Below are positions 34,397 through 46,744 of a stretch of 64,000 nucleotides of DNA, one piece after another. Both the position numbers and the translations under genes were made by a program. How positions within the stretch are numbered: position 1 is the stretch's first letter; each line of letters begins with the position of its first letter. The notes below the pieces were generated by a model. The model was not told the origin of the DNA and made no database searches. It saw nothing but the letters and a program-made list of their open reading frames with translations. The stretch comes from Ricinus communis (lineage: Eukaryota > Streptophyta > Magnoliopsida > Malpighiales > Euphorbiaceae): contig NC_063265.1 of NCBI RefSeq assembly GCF_019578655.1, positions 4,746,501 through 4,810,500 of the forward strand, read 5' to 3'.

Positions 34397-36530
34397 ATTA
34401 TTGTAATACCCATAATTTTTCTTTAATAATAATAATATTAGTAATAATTAATAAATGAGTTTTTATTTAAATTAATTTTACTTCATTTTTATTTGATTTA
34501 ATTGGAATGATTTAAATGGAATTTTAATGCTAGACAAAATAAGGGATTTATTTTGTATATCTAATTTGTTGATTTTTTTTAAGAAATTAATTAAGTAAAT
34601 TCTTTGGAAAATAGATTATATTTTCGGTCATTCAATTTCTTCCCAACATGAATATATAAACTAATTTCTATATTGAAAGTTATAAAAGAATTAGTAAAGG
34701 ATATTTTATAAAAGAATTATTGGAGAAATGACATTTTAATTAGCTAATGGTGTTAATTTTAATTGGAAAATAGCAAATTGATTAATTAAATTAATTGTGT
34801 TAGGATTAAATTTGAAATTTATTTTGGAATAAGGATTAAAAATATAATTTTATTAATATGGAGTTTTAATGAAAATTTGTATATTTAGTATTTTGTAATT
34901 AAATATATCGGTAAGGGTTTTTTGGTAATTTTATATTTAAAAAGCAAGGGTAGATATGTAATTATATACTTTTAATAATTATATTTTGGCCCAAATTAAA
35001 TAGTTAGGGGCTTAATTGAAAAGCTAAAAAAAGTTTAAAGGTTAATTGGAGATTTTATAGGATAAAATTGTTAGTAATTAGAACAGTTGAGGGACTAAAT
35101 GGTAAAGAAGAAAAGTTCAGGGAGTAAATATCGATATGTAAGAAAAGAAAAGAAAGAAAAGAAAGAGAATGAGAAGTTGACGTCGGGGAAGAAGAAAGAG
35201 GGAGAGGGAGGAGCTGCCGTCCGTGGCAGGTGGAGATGGAGGCCGCTCGAGGCACGGTGGCGACGGTTGGTGGAAGAGTCGATACCGGCGAGTCCAGCGG
35301 TAGCGACAGCGGCGGTGACAGTGTGAAAAAAAAAAAGAAGAAGGGGAAGAAGAGGCAGCTGTACGGCGCCGTTCATGGCTTGTCCGGAAGCACCAAGGGT
35401 GGCGATCGACTTGCTTGAGAGTGGGCTTTCTTTTGGGAGCACCAGCGACGCAAATGGTGGCCGGAGTTGGTAGCATCGGTGGAAAGAGAAAGTAGGTGGC
35501 AGCCGGCGCTTTCTGGCTTTTTCGGCGAGTTCCGGTGAGTGATGGACCATAGGAGTTCATATCCGGACTTTTCAAAGCTCAAGCTTTCCAATGGCACTGG
35601 TTTCGTGGCGATCGAACTCCGTTTGAAAAATCGACGGCCGAGATCATCCGTAAATCTCTCCGGATGATCGGGGATCGGAAGATCGGAAGCTGGGGTCGAC
35701 ATCAGCGCGTCGTTTTGAGTCTGTTGGTGCGTTTGGATCGCCGATCGGACTCCACCGGCTGGAGACAAGTCGATCGAGCGATCAAGCATCTCGGTAATTT
35801 CTTTAGCCCGTTGATTTTAGAATTCATTGGTAAAATTTATGTGTTTATTTTTGGTGTTGATTATTAGAAAAATTATGTGAAGTTTATTAGTTAAAATAAA
35901 TAGTTTGTCGGACTGTCTGCCATTAGTCATGATTTGTGATGTGTGGCGGAGTCGAGAAAAATAATGGAGTCTTGGAGACCCAACTCCCATTAAAATAAAG
36001 TGTTGAAATATTTGAAGTGTTTTCTGGCAGGTCCTGGACCCGTTTTACGGGAGGTAAACGTCCGTGTTTAGGGGAAGTTTTGCCGAATTTTCGGTAGAAT
36101 TACCCGAGTCAAATTTTTAGACAGTCAGTCCTTGGAGTCTAGACCTAGGGTTAATTGTTAAATGTTTCAATGTTATTGATTAAATTATTTTCCGTGATTA
36201 GATAATCCGTTAGTTCGGCTCGCTCCCCCCGGGGCATCAGAGCTAGGAGGTCGTCAGAATTGTGAGTTAAAGTCATATATCTGTTCACCTATCATGCTAA
36301 GATTTTTACATGATAGTTCTGATTAAATAATTTAATATTTTAATTATTTATTTAATTATTATTCATAAATGTTTCATTTACTGCATTATGGTTTGTGTTT
36401 TCGTGTTGACTCGGAATGGAACGACTGTAGAACATGCTATTTGATGAGTTGTACCTGTATGAATCAAAGACAGAAAATAAATAGGTAAGAGTTTGTAAAT
36501 TTTTAAAAGGTAAATTTAGGACTTGCCTTG

Positions 36531-36800
36531 ATCAAGTATTGCTCTCAGGGCTGAGTAGAGTGAGTTTGCGAGAGTAAAGGTCCCTGGTCGAGCATTGCTC
36601 TCTGGGCGCCGGTTTATTTGGAAACTTAAGTGACCAGACTTGAGTTAAGGACCCTGATCGAGCTTCGCTCTCTGAGCGCCGGTCTTATTGGAGTAAGAGA
36701 GCCGAAAGGCTAAGACCGATAGTGATAATTAAGTGACCGGACTGGAGTTAAGGACCCTGGTCGAGCTTCGCTCTCTAGGCGCCAGTTCTGTTAGAATGAG
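36531..36800 (+). repeat. tandem units inside family L copy 2
   Basis: Four imperfect units are centred on CCTGGTCGAGC, TTCGCTCTCT and GGGCGCCGGT, with linkers such as GAGTTAAGGACCCTG. They are the reverse complement of the units at 25975-26350. Confidence 0.85.
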
Positions 36801-37259
36801 AGAGTCGAGATGTTAGTGTTGGAATTAGGATTCTGCTGAGGTACTCCGTCCCGTGATAAATAAAAATTTATTTTATTTTATTTTGCAGAAGCATAGCATG
36901 ACATGCATATTATATTTTAATTAAAAAAATATTTTATTGAAGTTTTATATTTTATTTTGGGATATATGATTTTAACTCATTCTCGAGACTAGCAGTCTCA
37001 TTTTCACTGTTTTTCAGGTGATTGTTAGTCTTCCCGCAATTCTTATCTAGCAACGCGACTCCTTCATCATCGGGTTGATGTAATTGATTTTGGTATGCTT
37101 CATTTGTAAAATTTTAGATTTTTCGCAGTAGAAATTTTAGACTTATCAATTGTAATTTTTATGTAAATTTACGGCTAGCCTAATTTATGCTGGCAGACCA
37201 AATTAAGTATGTAGGATTTGATGGTTAAGGTTAATTGTGAATATGTGCCTTGGATTGAG

Positions 37260-37376
37260 TCCGAATTTCCATTTGTTTGAGTTAGTAAATGGTCAGGCTT
37301 ACTACGGGATTCGGTGGCCTGACACTTACCCATTCCCTAGTGCCGGTCACGTGCTCACAGGTCGGGTCATATGACA
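37260..37376 (+). repeat. conserved hairpin-forming end of family L copy 2
   Basis: GTCAGGCTTACTACGGGATT is followed by CGGTGGCCTGAC, so GTCAGGC can pair with GCCTGAC around a loop. The corresponding end of copy 1 (about 25425-25465) keeps both arms in part, with AGGCTTAAGGCTACCGAATC and GTAAGCCTGAC. Confidence 0.6.
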
Positions 37377-37381
37377 GTTAT

Positions 37382-38735
37382 CCATTCATACTTATTATAA
37401 AAAAATAAAAATAATTTTAAAAAATTAAATTTTATTTAATGTAAAAAAATGATTCAAACTCGGGACTCAAACTCAAGACATTTCATTTCAAAATTAAATA
37501 TTATTTCTTTTAATTAAATATTATTTCTTTTAATTAAAATTATTTACTTCATCTATTCCATACTAACTTTTATTTTTTAATAGTTTATTTTGATTAATAA
37601 ATTATTTAATAGATTTAATTATAAAAAATTAACTAAATTAAATTAAATTATTTTTCTATAGATATTGTAATATTCATTATATTTATTCCAACATAATAAT
37701 GAAATAGAGAAAAAAATAGATATTGTATAAATAATTTAAATTTTTTTATTTAAAAAAATAGTTAATGTAAAATAAGATTGTAGTTGATTGTGGGCCATAT
37801 ATGCGCCTAGCTTTACCAAAAACCAAACTCTAATGATTACTTTCTAATTAAAATGTTTTTCTATACGTGATTAAGATAATTATTAAATAAGTAATTTAAT
37901 TTTTCTTTTAATTTTATATTTATATAATTAAATAAATAATTATAAATTGAAAAGGAGTAGTAAAAATAAAAATATTTTTGTTGGACAAACATAATTCTTT
38001 ATTAATAAATGGAAAGAAAATTAAAAAGTGGTACTTAAATCTATATTATGGTAAAAGAGTCTTTGCCCACAATTTTAGTAACTATTTATTATACTAATTT
38101 CTTTTATTAAATATACATTGAAAAAAATAGGTATCTTAAAATAAACTAGTAAGAACATGAAGTTTATTAATTATTAATTTCATCTATATATATTAATTTT
38201 TGAAACTTAAATTTTTTTAATATATGTGATTAGTTTGATATATAAATTTTTTGTTTTGATATGTGTATTTATTTTTGATACATGAATTCAAACTTATGTG
38301 TAATTTTATAATTTTTATTAATTTATTAATTAATAAGTTAAATTTCTAATTAAACACTGACTCTAATCATAATAAATAGCATATTAATTATATTTCAATA
38401 TTATATTTACTAATAATATAAGATTTTTAGTTTGACATATGTATTTATCTTTAACATATAGATTCAAGCTTAAATATAATTTTTTTATTTTTTATTAAAT
38501 TATTAATTAATAAATTATATTTCTAATTAAACACTAACTATAATCTTAAGAAATAGCATGTTAATTATATTTTAATATTATATTAATTTATAAATAGTTT
38601 TCTAATCATATAAGATATTAATTCTATTCGAAAAAAAACATATTAATTATATTTAAAATTATATTAACTAATAAATTATTTTTATAATTAAATAATAATA
38701 TGAATTCTAAAAAATAATATTTTAAATTATAAGTT
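37382..38735. other. AT-rich spacer with a tandem repeat pair
   Basis: No gene. It is very AT-rich; see the repeat at 38250-38610. Confidence 0.55.
38250..38610 (+). repeat. two tandem units of about 177 bp
   Basis: Both units run TTTGATATGTGTATTTAT, a TTCAAACTTA-like string, ATTAATTAATAA, TTTCTAATTAAACACT and then AAATAGCAT.TTAATTATAT in the same order. The second starts about 177 bp after the first. A third, partial relative is at 22390-22500. Confidence 0.7.
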
Positions 38736-41175
38736 TATCCACTCACCTAGTATGCAGGACTCGACCAACTATACCTTCACTAAAATTCTATGCTAATCTT
38801 CTCTGGTATGCTATTCGAGCATACAATCCTAGAATTCCACGCACAAACATACTTTAGAATTAACCTTAAATCTTGTTTCTAATGATCCTCAACAGACGTC
38901 TGTTATTCTATATTTAAAATTTAATTATAATTCTGATCTTATTAATTATTTATTTATTTCGATTAACTGATTCCATCAAAAATTCGGTAGCACTTCTCTT
39001 ATAATTCAGACTAATTTCCCTATAAAAACGGGTCCAAAACCTGCAAGAAAATTCACACCACGCAATCCATAAAAATTTCCATCCAAGATCTCAAAAATTT
39101 ATTTTATTAAATTTAATCTTCTTATGATCAAAACAATTTTGTCATTCACAACTGCCGATTATTATTTTTATCTTGTCTAATTATTTTTCTAGCACCTGAA
39201 TTTTCATTAAAATTATTTCTCTCTATACCAATCACTAACTATATTAACAATGATTATTATTCCTATAAATTTATTTTTTAAAAAATTAATACTTAATTAC
39301 TGACTATTATAATTAATCTCGAGTCTTTAAAATTAATAACTAATCTGCCTCATGAATTAAGCATCATACCCAAACTAATTATTTTATGCTAACAATATTA
39401 TTAATCACACATCTAATATTAATTTTACTTACTTTCTCTATATCATTTATATATAAACTTTTAAATTATTTATTCTAACAAATATAAGATTCTTCCATCA
39501 TTATATCAATTATTCAAAAATAATACAATCAAATTTAATTATAAATTAATCACTTAGTTGGAATCTCAATTAGATATAATCAATTAATTGCTGCAACTTC
39601 TATCTATAATTTTATGTTCTATTAGATCATATCTAAAGTAATTTTCTCAATGAATAATAATGCTCCTAAATCATCCACTATAAATTTCTATCATTTCATT
39701 TACCTCCTAATTCTACATATATTTATATTAATAATAAAATAAATAAAATAATAATTCTTAATATAACACTAGCCAACTTCTTTTTTCATATATCAAAATT
39801 ACTAATTAACAAATATTAAATTTAATTTACTAAAACTTTAGATTAACAAAGAAATGATGAACAATCAATTATTTACATAGACACATATTAAATCGGTTCA
39901 CTCGCCTCCGACTGCCGGAGTCCTATTGATGATCCAAGTGCGCCTATAGACTCGAAATAACGCGTAGATGATGATTCTAGCTTTTAATTTTTCAATTTAG
40001 ACCTTGATCATCTTGAATCATCCAGCGATTTTCAACCGTCGACTTTTTCACGGAGTCCGGTCACCACGAAATATATGCCACCAGAAAGCTTATGACAAGA
40101 AGAGTTTGAATGTGTCCTCTAATCATCGGAATTTAACGGTATTGGTCGAAAAAGTGAAAAATTTGAACTGCCCCTACACTCTTTACCTCGTCGGATTTTA
40201 CAATTCCAGCAGCTGCAATGGGTAACAATGGATGGAAAAAGAAGCCCAGAAGCTGTTGATCACTTTGAGCCTAAGAATGCCACAAATGGTCTCCGGAAAC
40301 TCCATGAACATCATCATGAAGTTCTGAATTTTCTTGCCGAATTCCACCATTTGCGTCTGTTGATCATTGCGGCCGATGCTGCTGCCACATTTGTCTGCCT
40401 CTCCTCTTCCACCAGCCGTCGCCACCACACCTCAGACAGCCTCCTCCCAATTTCTGCCATTAATGGCAGCTTCCCTCTCCTCCTTATTCTCCGTCCTTCC
40501 TCTCTTTCTTTTTCTTTTCTTTTCTTTCTTTTCCGTCCATACCCATATTTAGTCCCTTTTGGCCTTGGTAGAATTCTATTTAGTCCTTAAGCTTATAAGA
40601 GTTGCTTCAATGAAGTCCTTAATTACTTCTTTTGGGCCTAATTGGGATTATTAAAGTTATATAATTACTTATTTGCCCTTGTTTCAATTATATTTTTACC
40701 ATAATGCCCCTACGAACATAGTTTACAAAAATACCAACTATGAAAATTCCCACTTAAACCTCATATTAGTTCAATTATACTTTTAGTCCAGTTCTCAATA
40801 ATAATTATCAAATTAATCTTAATACTTAATTAACTTATTTAATCAATTTATTAACTATTTTTCAATTAAATCCAATACCATTTTGCTAATTAAAACTTTT
40901 ACCATTCTTTAAATAAATTCTTCAAGAAGAAAGAAAATAAATATATTTTTATAGCCTCAAGATTTAATGTTTAATTCATATATTCATATTAAGAAAAATT
41001 TGAGCGTGACATTTACAAAAAAAAAAAGTAATTTACCCTTCATATAACTCACTTAATTTATTATTTAAAAATAAAACTAATTAGATATAATTTAATAGAC
41101 TCCTTTATTTTTATCTAATATCAAAAATTCTCTCTAAATTTAAGACTCAATAATGATCTTTTATATTTCATCCAG
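38736..41175 (-). mobile_element. solo-LTR-like repeat, family L copy 3 (partial, diverged)
   Basis: Same orientation as copy 1. It keeps the conserved block with GGGTCCAAAACCTGCAAG (39030-39048), the GC-rich segment (about 39890-40500) and the AT-rich tail (about 41020-41170). The end carrying the tandem units and TGTCACGACCC is missing, so the copy is truncated on its left. No target-site duplication can be defined. The open frames at 40198-40590 are by-products of the GC-rich segment. Confidence 0.6.
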
Positions 41176-41277
41176 AGTTTTCAAAACACAATTTGTTATT
41201 TTAATCTCACATATAATTTATTTTTTTATTTTTTTAAACTTCTAATTTGAAATCATCATAATCACACTCCTCTTTAT

Positions 41278-41334
41278 TATTACAATAATAATAATAATAA
41301 TAATTATTATTATTATTATTATTATTATTATGAT
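41278..41334. repeat. (AAT)n/(ATT)n palindromic microsatellite, second instance
   Basis: AAT units switch directly to ATT units, giving a hairpin-forming array like the one at 10458-10532. Confidence 0.9.
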
Positions 41335-41339
41335 TTCTT

Positions 41340-41785
41340 AGGAACGGGATTTATAGAATCCGTTTAAATTAAATAATTATTAAATATATTTATGAATATT
41401 TAAATGGATAGAGGGTATCCTACCTATTTCTATAAACATTTGGATAATTAAATGGGTATCCATTTACCGAATCCATTTAGAATAGTTAAATTCTAAAATA
41501 TATTAATAAAAATTAATATAAAAAATAAAAAACATAAACTAATCAAATCTAAATATTCAACATTAAATATTCAATATATTAACACAATTCAAATATAATA
41601 AATTTTAATATAATCGGATAATGGATACGTGCCAGTTCAAATCTGAACCCGATACGAGTAGTACAACTAAATTTAAAGTCTTTCCCAAACTTGTTTATTA
41701 TTATCTGAATTCATTCTATTATGGTTTGGTCGGGTTGGATACCCGAAAATACCTGTCCAATTGCCATCCCTACTCTCATGGATTC
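41340..41785. repeat. dispersed repeat with GGTATCC / GGATACC motifs
   Basis: Holds GGGTATCCATTTACCGAATC, a later GGTTGGATACCCGAAAATAC and an ending TTGCCATCCCT. Weak relatives occur at about 19575-19640 (ACCATCCCT) and 61128-61370 (GGTACCCATCCATCACCCGA). It looks like an old non-coding transposon family, but I could not define its ends or class. Confidence 0.45.
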
Positions 41786-42804
41786 ATTTTTCATAAAGTA
41801 ATTAGAAAAAGTATGAGATTTATAGTGACTCATCTAAAAACTTCTTCTATCATACTAACACCAATAATTAACATATATTAACTATACTCGAAAAATATCA
41901 GAATAAAAATATAAAAAGTATTTGTTCATATTTTATGAAAAGAATAGATAAATTATAAATTATATCAAGCAATCAACTATTATAAATTTTTTTATCTTAG
42001 TACCTAGTTATGCTTTATAAAAAATTAATTAATAGTTATATTAAAAATAACATTTATACTTTTCTAAACAATATTAATATTTAAATTGAAAATTTTTAAT
42101 CAACATTTTTATCCATTTCAATTATTGTTTTTTGTACATTTTTTTAATTAAATACTTAATCTCTTTATTGCAATTAAATTACATATTCAATTACAATAAA
42201 TTTTATTTTTATTTTTTCTTATTGTAATTAGATTTTATTTGCTTATTTTAATTAAATTAAATATTAAATAATTAAATATTTAAATTTGTATATCAATTTA
42301 TTAGAATTAAAAGTTACAATAAAATTGTAAAAAATCAAAGTGATTACATCTCTTCTTTTAGGTAAAGTTGTAAAAACGTTAAAGTGATTACTTTTTCTTT
42401 TTTATTTGAATAAGGTGAAAATTCTTAAAATAGGATCCGCCAATTCATCATGTCAGTAAAATTATGCTTTTAATTATACTTTTAATTAGTTAACTATACT
42501 TTTAATTATAACAATTAAAGAATTAGTGACTGACATTGCTAAAATTAGAATGCCATTCTAAATTTATAAAACGGACTAAAAATATGATTTTTCCAGTTAA
42601 CTATTTAAAAAATTTGTGATAAATAAAAAAAATACTACATCAGTTATAATAATATATATATGGTAACTTGGTAAATGGGTTTTAAACATGTTGAGTAATA
42701 TCAACGGTTAAAAATGTCATCATGTAAATTCAGCGAATTTGAGATATCGCGTAATTATCTTTCGTATCGCAAGGGATTAGCAGAGGGGGGCTTACCATTA
42801 GTAC

Positions 42805-43136
42805 TGAATGCATATAACTAGATTCTTTAGAATTAATTAACAAAATATTATGAGATTAATGGAAATATACTACTTAAATTCATAGTTCTTATAAATATTA
42901 TTATTCATCACGCGCATTATATGCATAAATATAAAAATTATAATATAAGTTATTTAATAATAATTTAGTATATAATATAAGATTAAATAGTAAATAATTA
43001 TATTGATAAAGTATTATAATAATCAGAACACATAAATTAATATATAAACAAAATTAAATTAAAAATATCATACATTCTTTCTATTATTTTTTATCTTTAA
43101 TCTTTGTAAAAATTTATATTAAATCATCTGAAATCT

Positions 43137-43189
<53 letters not shown>

Positions 43190-43365
43190 TGATATATAGT
43201 AATTATAGAATCATGAATATGTGAAATTATTATACAATTAGGATTGAATTAAATTAATTCTATTAGAATTAGGATAAGAAATTATATTAACTATATACAG
43301 AATACATAATTATGATAAGATTAGTAAATGTATTTTAGTCAGTTCAAAAAGTCTCCCATTCGTGC

Positions 43366-43396
<31 letters not shown>

Positions 43397-43683
43397 TAGA
43401 TATAGATATTATAACATCTTTAGATTATGGTTCATTATCCCAAAACAACACTTCCATTAAAAATTAAGAGAAAATTTTGTTATTTTCATGAGAATATTTG
43501 ATTAGTATTTAGAAACCGACAAAATATTACAAACTCAGTTTTAATGTATGATGTTATTTCCTTTTTTACTTATATATTTATACACTAATCGGTTCTTATA
43601 TTTTTAAGTTAAGACTAAAATATCATATTTATTTTTTCTAATAAATTCTATAAAATATTATTTGAAATTCTTTGATTTCATAT
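42805..43683 (+). repeat. direct repeat, copy 1, split by about 0.54 kb of extra DNA
   Basis: Parts 42805-42870 and 43408-43683 match 44549-44613 and 44645-44911 in the same order. Shared strings include TAGATTCTTTAGAATTAATT, AATATTATGAGATTAATGGA, and CACTTCCATTAAAAATTAAG. In this copy the two parts are separated by AT-rich DNA with (AT)n runs. Confidence 0.8.
43139..43186. repeat. (AT)n microsatellite
   Basis: About 24 AT units without interruption, inside the extra DNA of the split direct repeat. Confidence 0.95.
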
Positions 43684-44548
43684 TTTTGTTTAGGGGCATA
43701 TCTATTCTTCGATGCAAACATCAGGAGGGAAAATGAGCTTTTTCCCCTTATTACTATTAAAATCAAAAAATTAAATTCAAATCAAAATTGCTTTTGGCTA
43801 TTCTAGATACAAAGTTACTAATTAAACTTTTATATATAGATTTAGCCAATATATTATTCTTGATAGATAGAATTATTAAACTATTTAATCTATAATATTT
43901 TTAATTTTAAAAAAATTGCAGATGCAAGTATAATAAATATGGTAAATAGTATTCTATATGCAATAGAACAATTTTTATTCTTATAACCTTTAAAAAAAAT
44001 AGATCTAATAATAAATTAAAGTATTCAATATCAAAATGCACATCATGCTTTATAAAACTTTAAAATTTGAGACATTTTATCCCAAACTATAACTATTAAG
44101 AGATTTTTATTTTTCATGACTAAATAAAAAAAAATATCATCATATTTTGAGAATAGTTCTCATGAATTACTGTTGTTTAGGAAAAAAATAAAGAGATTTT
44201 ATTTATTTTCTGAAAATTTAACTTAATTAGTAATAAATTAGATAGTTGTTAGAGAAAAAATATTATAGAATGATGCTATTATTTGGGAAAGAATATAACA
44301 TATGATAATAGACTTAATCTTTTATTTTTATTTTTATTTTTATTTGTATATACTTATTTTTAGATGTTTCTGTTCTGTAGGTCTTTTATTAAGTTATGTT
44401 ATTTAAAAGTTAAGTTTTTTAATCTTAATTTTAGTAAAAATATTTCTATAATATTTGAGAAATTTATAATTAGACATCCTTTATAAATAGGAGGCCTATA
44501 GGCGATTGCCTTAGCTGCGTACCCCAGTGAGCCTGTCCTGAGTTAGTA

Positions 44549-44911
44549 TGAATGTATATAATTAGATTCTTTAGAATTAATTACTAAAATATTATGAGAT
44601 TAATGGAAATATATTGTACTTGTCTTTATAGTCTTAAAAAATATATTATTACATCTTTAGATTTAGATTCATTACCTAAAAAAGACACTTCCATTAAAAA
44701 TTAAGAGAAAATTTCATTATTTTCATGAGAATATTTAATTAGTATTTAAAAACCAACAAAACATTACAAACTTACATGTTATTTCTCCTTTTATTTATAT
44801 ATTTATATACTAGTCGGCTTTTATATTTTTAAATTAAGACTAAAATATTTTTTTTAATGAATAAAATAATCAAATATTATAAAATATTATTTCAAATTCT
44901 TTGATTTCATG
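44549..44911 (+). repeat. direct repeat, copy 2, unsplit
   Basis: Partner of 42805-43683. Only about 30 bp separate the two homologous parts here. Confidence 0.8.
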
Positions 44912-45072
44912 TTAATTGAATTTGTAAAGTATTTATTATATCATGTATCTATAACTTGGTCCTTGAATAGAGATGAGGTGGAAATTAAATGGTTAGAATG
45001 CAATCCAAGAAACTTTTGTCGTTGTTGTTATTATTATTGTTTCCGTAAGGACAATAATCTCAAAAAATTATC

Positions 45073-45576
45073 GGACAAATTGTCAGTTTGCCCCCTGAAT
45101 TCATGTGTAACAGTTAAATATATTCAATTTAAACTCTTTCGGTAAATAGTCTCTTTCAAATATATTCAATGTAAACTTTCAGCAAATAGCTCTCTGAACT
45201 TATATTCAATAGTCAAGTATATCAAATTTAAATTTTTTAAAAAGTGAAATAACATTAAATTTTTAGATTTTAATTGAATTATAAAATTAAAAATAATATT
45301 TATTTCATTAATAATCCTTCAAATTTTAGATTTTTCTAAACATACTTTTATATAACGCGTCACTAGATATTGTATTAGTAAATTAATGAAATAAATATTT
45401 TTTAATTTTTATAATTCAATTAAAACCTAAAAATATAATGTTATTTCACTTTAAAAAGTTTAAATTGGGTGTATTTAATCTTTGGACACAAGTTCATAGA
45501 ACTATTTGCTGAGAATTTTAAATTGAGTATATTTGACCTTGAACATAAATTCAAAGGTCAAATTGACCCTTTATCC
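45073..45576. mobile_element. long hairpin MITE-like element
   Basis: The left arm (45073-45312) and the reverse complement of the right arm (45391-45576) match over most of their length. Examples are AAGTGAAATAACATTA and TTTTAATTGAATTATAAAA against their complements in the right arm. The outer ends are GGACAAAT and TTATCC. The whole element would fold into one hairpin with a loop of about 80 bp. There is no coding capacity. A- and T-rich flanks hide any target-site duplication. Confidence 0.75.
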
Positions 45577-46267
45577 AAAAAAATTTTCACAAAATATTCC
45601 TAGAATAAACTTAATTTATTATGTCATTTAATTAAAATTAATTGCATATAACAATACAAAATTATTTATTTGATGTAATATTTATATTAATGGAATTATT
45701 TATTGTCACTAATTATTTATGATAAAATATCAATCAATACGAATATTAATTAAATAAATAATGTTGTATATCAATGTATAATTAATTTGGCCAACAGATT
45801 TTCTCTATCTTTCATGCCTTTTCAGTTATAAATCCAATATTATTTTTAATCACAATCAAGGTTGTAATTGATATTGTATACAAGCGTTTTTCTTGTTTGT
45901 CACATGTATACAAGAGAAGTTGTTGTTATTAGTCATTAGTCATTTTTGTTATTCTCACAAGGGATAACGATTAAAAGAAAAATGTCTCTTTAACTTGTAA
46001 AATTAATTTGTTCTTTTGTTAATTGTTCAGAGTCCTAACCCTAATTAAATTATAGTCGTTAATCATAATCCTGAATGCCCTCATTTAATTTAATCGTCAT
46101 TAACTTTCTATAAAAATAATATTAAATTGGTGAGATAAGTTTGGAAATTGATGTAAAGTCTACACATTTTTGTTATGAGTTAGTAGATAAGAAAAGAAGA
46201 CGTCGGTTTTGTGGATTTGACATAATATTTTCTTTATTAGTCATCATTTTCTATTGTCTTAATTTTA
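45577..46267. other. AT-rich spacer, nothing recognised
   Basis: No gene, RNA or transposon end was found. Confidence 0.55.
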
Positions 46268-46640
46268 ATGGCTAATAGCATTTCTAATGCACCGTCATAT
46301 AAAAGTATCTACATTAATACTTTCTATATCTCTATTAAATTACAAAAAATTGCTCTCTAACTTAATTTATCTTAAAATAATAAACACTCTATTTTACTAT
46401 ATAAGTAATCTTTTATTAATAAAATAAAAAGAAAAAGAAATGAATACAGAGAAAATGTGCCTCTTAAAAAAAAAGTAACAAAAGTATATTTAAGAACTAT
46501 TTGCTCCCTTTTAAATTTTAGGAAAGAGAATATAGCTTCAAACTCATTTTAGAAAAGAATGACAAATTAGAAAGCCTCTTTAAAACTTAATTTTTACGTA
46601 TGCTTTCTATAATATAGAGGAAGTATGATATAAGAGCTTA
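46268..46640. repeat. dispersed MITE-like repeat, copy 2
   Basis: Relative of 18338-18690 in the same orientation. It starts near TAGCATTTCTAATGCACCG, has a central AAAAAGAAAAAGAAATGAA stretch, then TCATTTTAGAAAAGAATGAC and GTATGCTTTCTATAATATAG. Confidence 0.55.
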
Positions 46641-46744
46641 TTGGGAATAACACTTCAATACACTTTTTATTTTTTAAATATAAAATAGAGAGTTGATTTG
46701 GCTCTCTGTACATTTATACTTTATATTTAATAAACGTATTCTAA

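Larger units (their letters stand above)
34397..37381 (+). mobile_element. solo-LTR-like repeat, family L copy 2 (complete, long form)
   Basis: The body is 34402-37376 (2975 bp). It begins TGTAATACCC and ends CATATGACA. Flanking 5-mers are ATTAT (34397-34401) and GTTAT (37377-37381), one difference apart. It has an AT-rich first part, a GC-rich segment (about 35150-35790), a conserved block (about 35950-36170), tandem units (36531-36800) and a terminal hairpin tract. The GC-rich part gives long open frames on both strands that code for nothing recognisable. The best reading is a large solo LTR; no retroelement protein is present. Confidence 0.78.
41785..45060. other. AT-rich spacer with direct repeats and AT microsatellites
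   Basis: No gene is recognised. A GC-richer string with TATAAATAGGAGG at about 44485-44497, followed by GCGATTGCCTTAGCTGCGTA, may be the remains of a transposon or LTR promoter; its class is not known. Confidence 0.5.

Noticed and set aside
35095..35867. Open frames of 138-152 codons on the minus strand and shorter ones on the plus strand
   Set aside because: They overlap on both strands inside the GC-rich segment of family L, have low-complexity Pro/Ser/Phe composition and no domain. The corresponding frames differ between copies.
40198..40590. 120-codon plus-strand frame and 76-codon minus-strand frame
   Set aside because: Part of family L copy 3; opposite-strand overlap and low-complexity Ser/Leu/Phe content.
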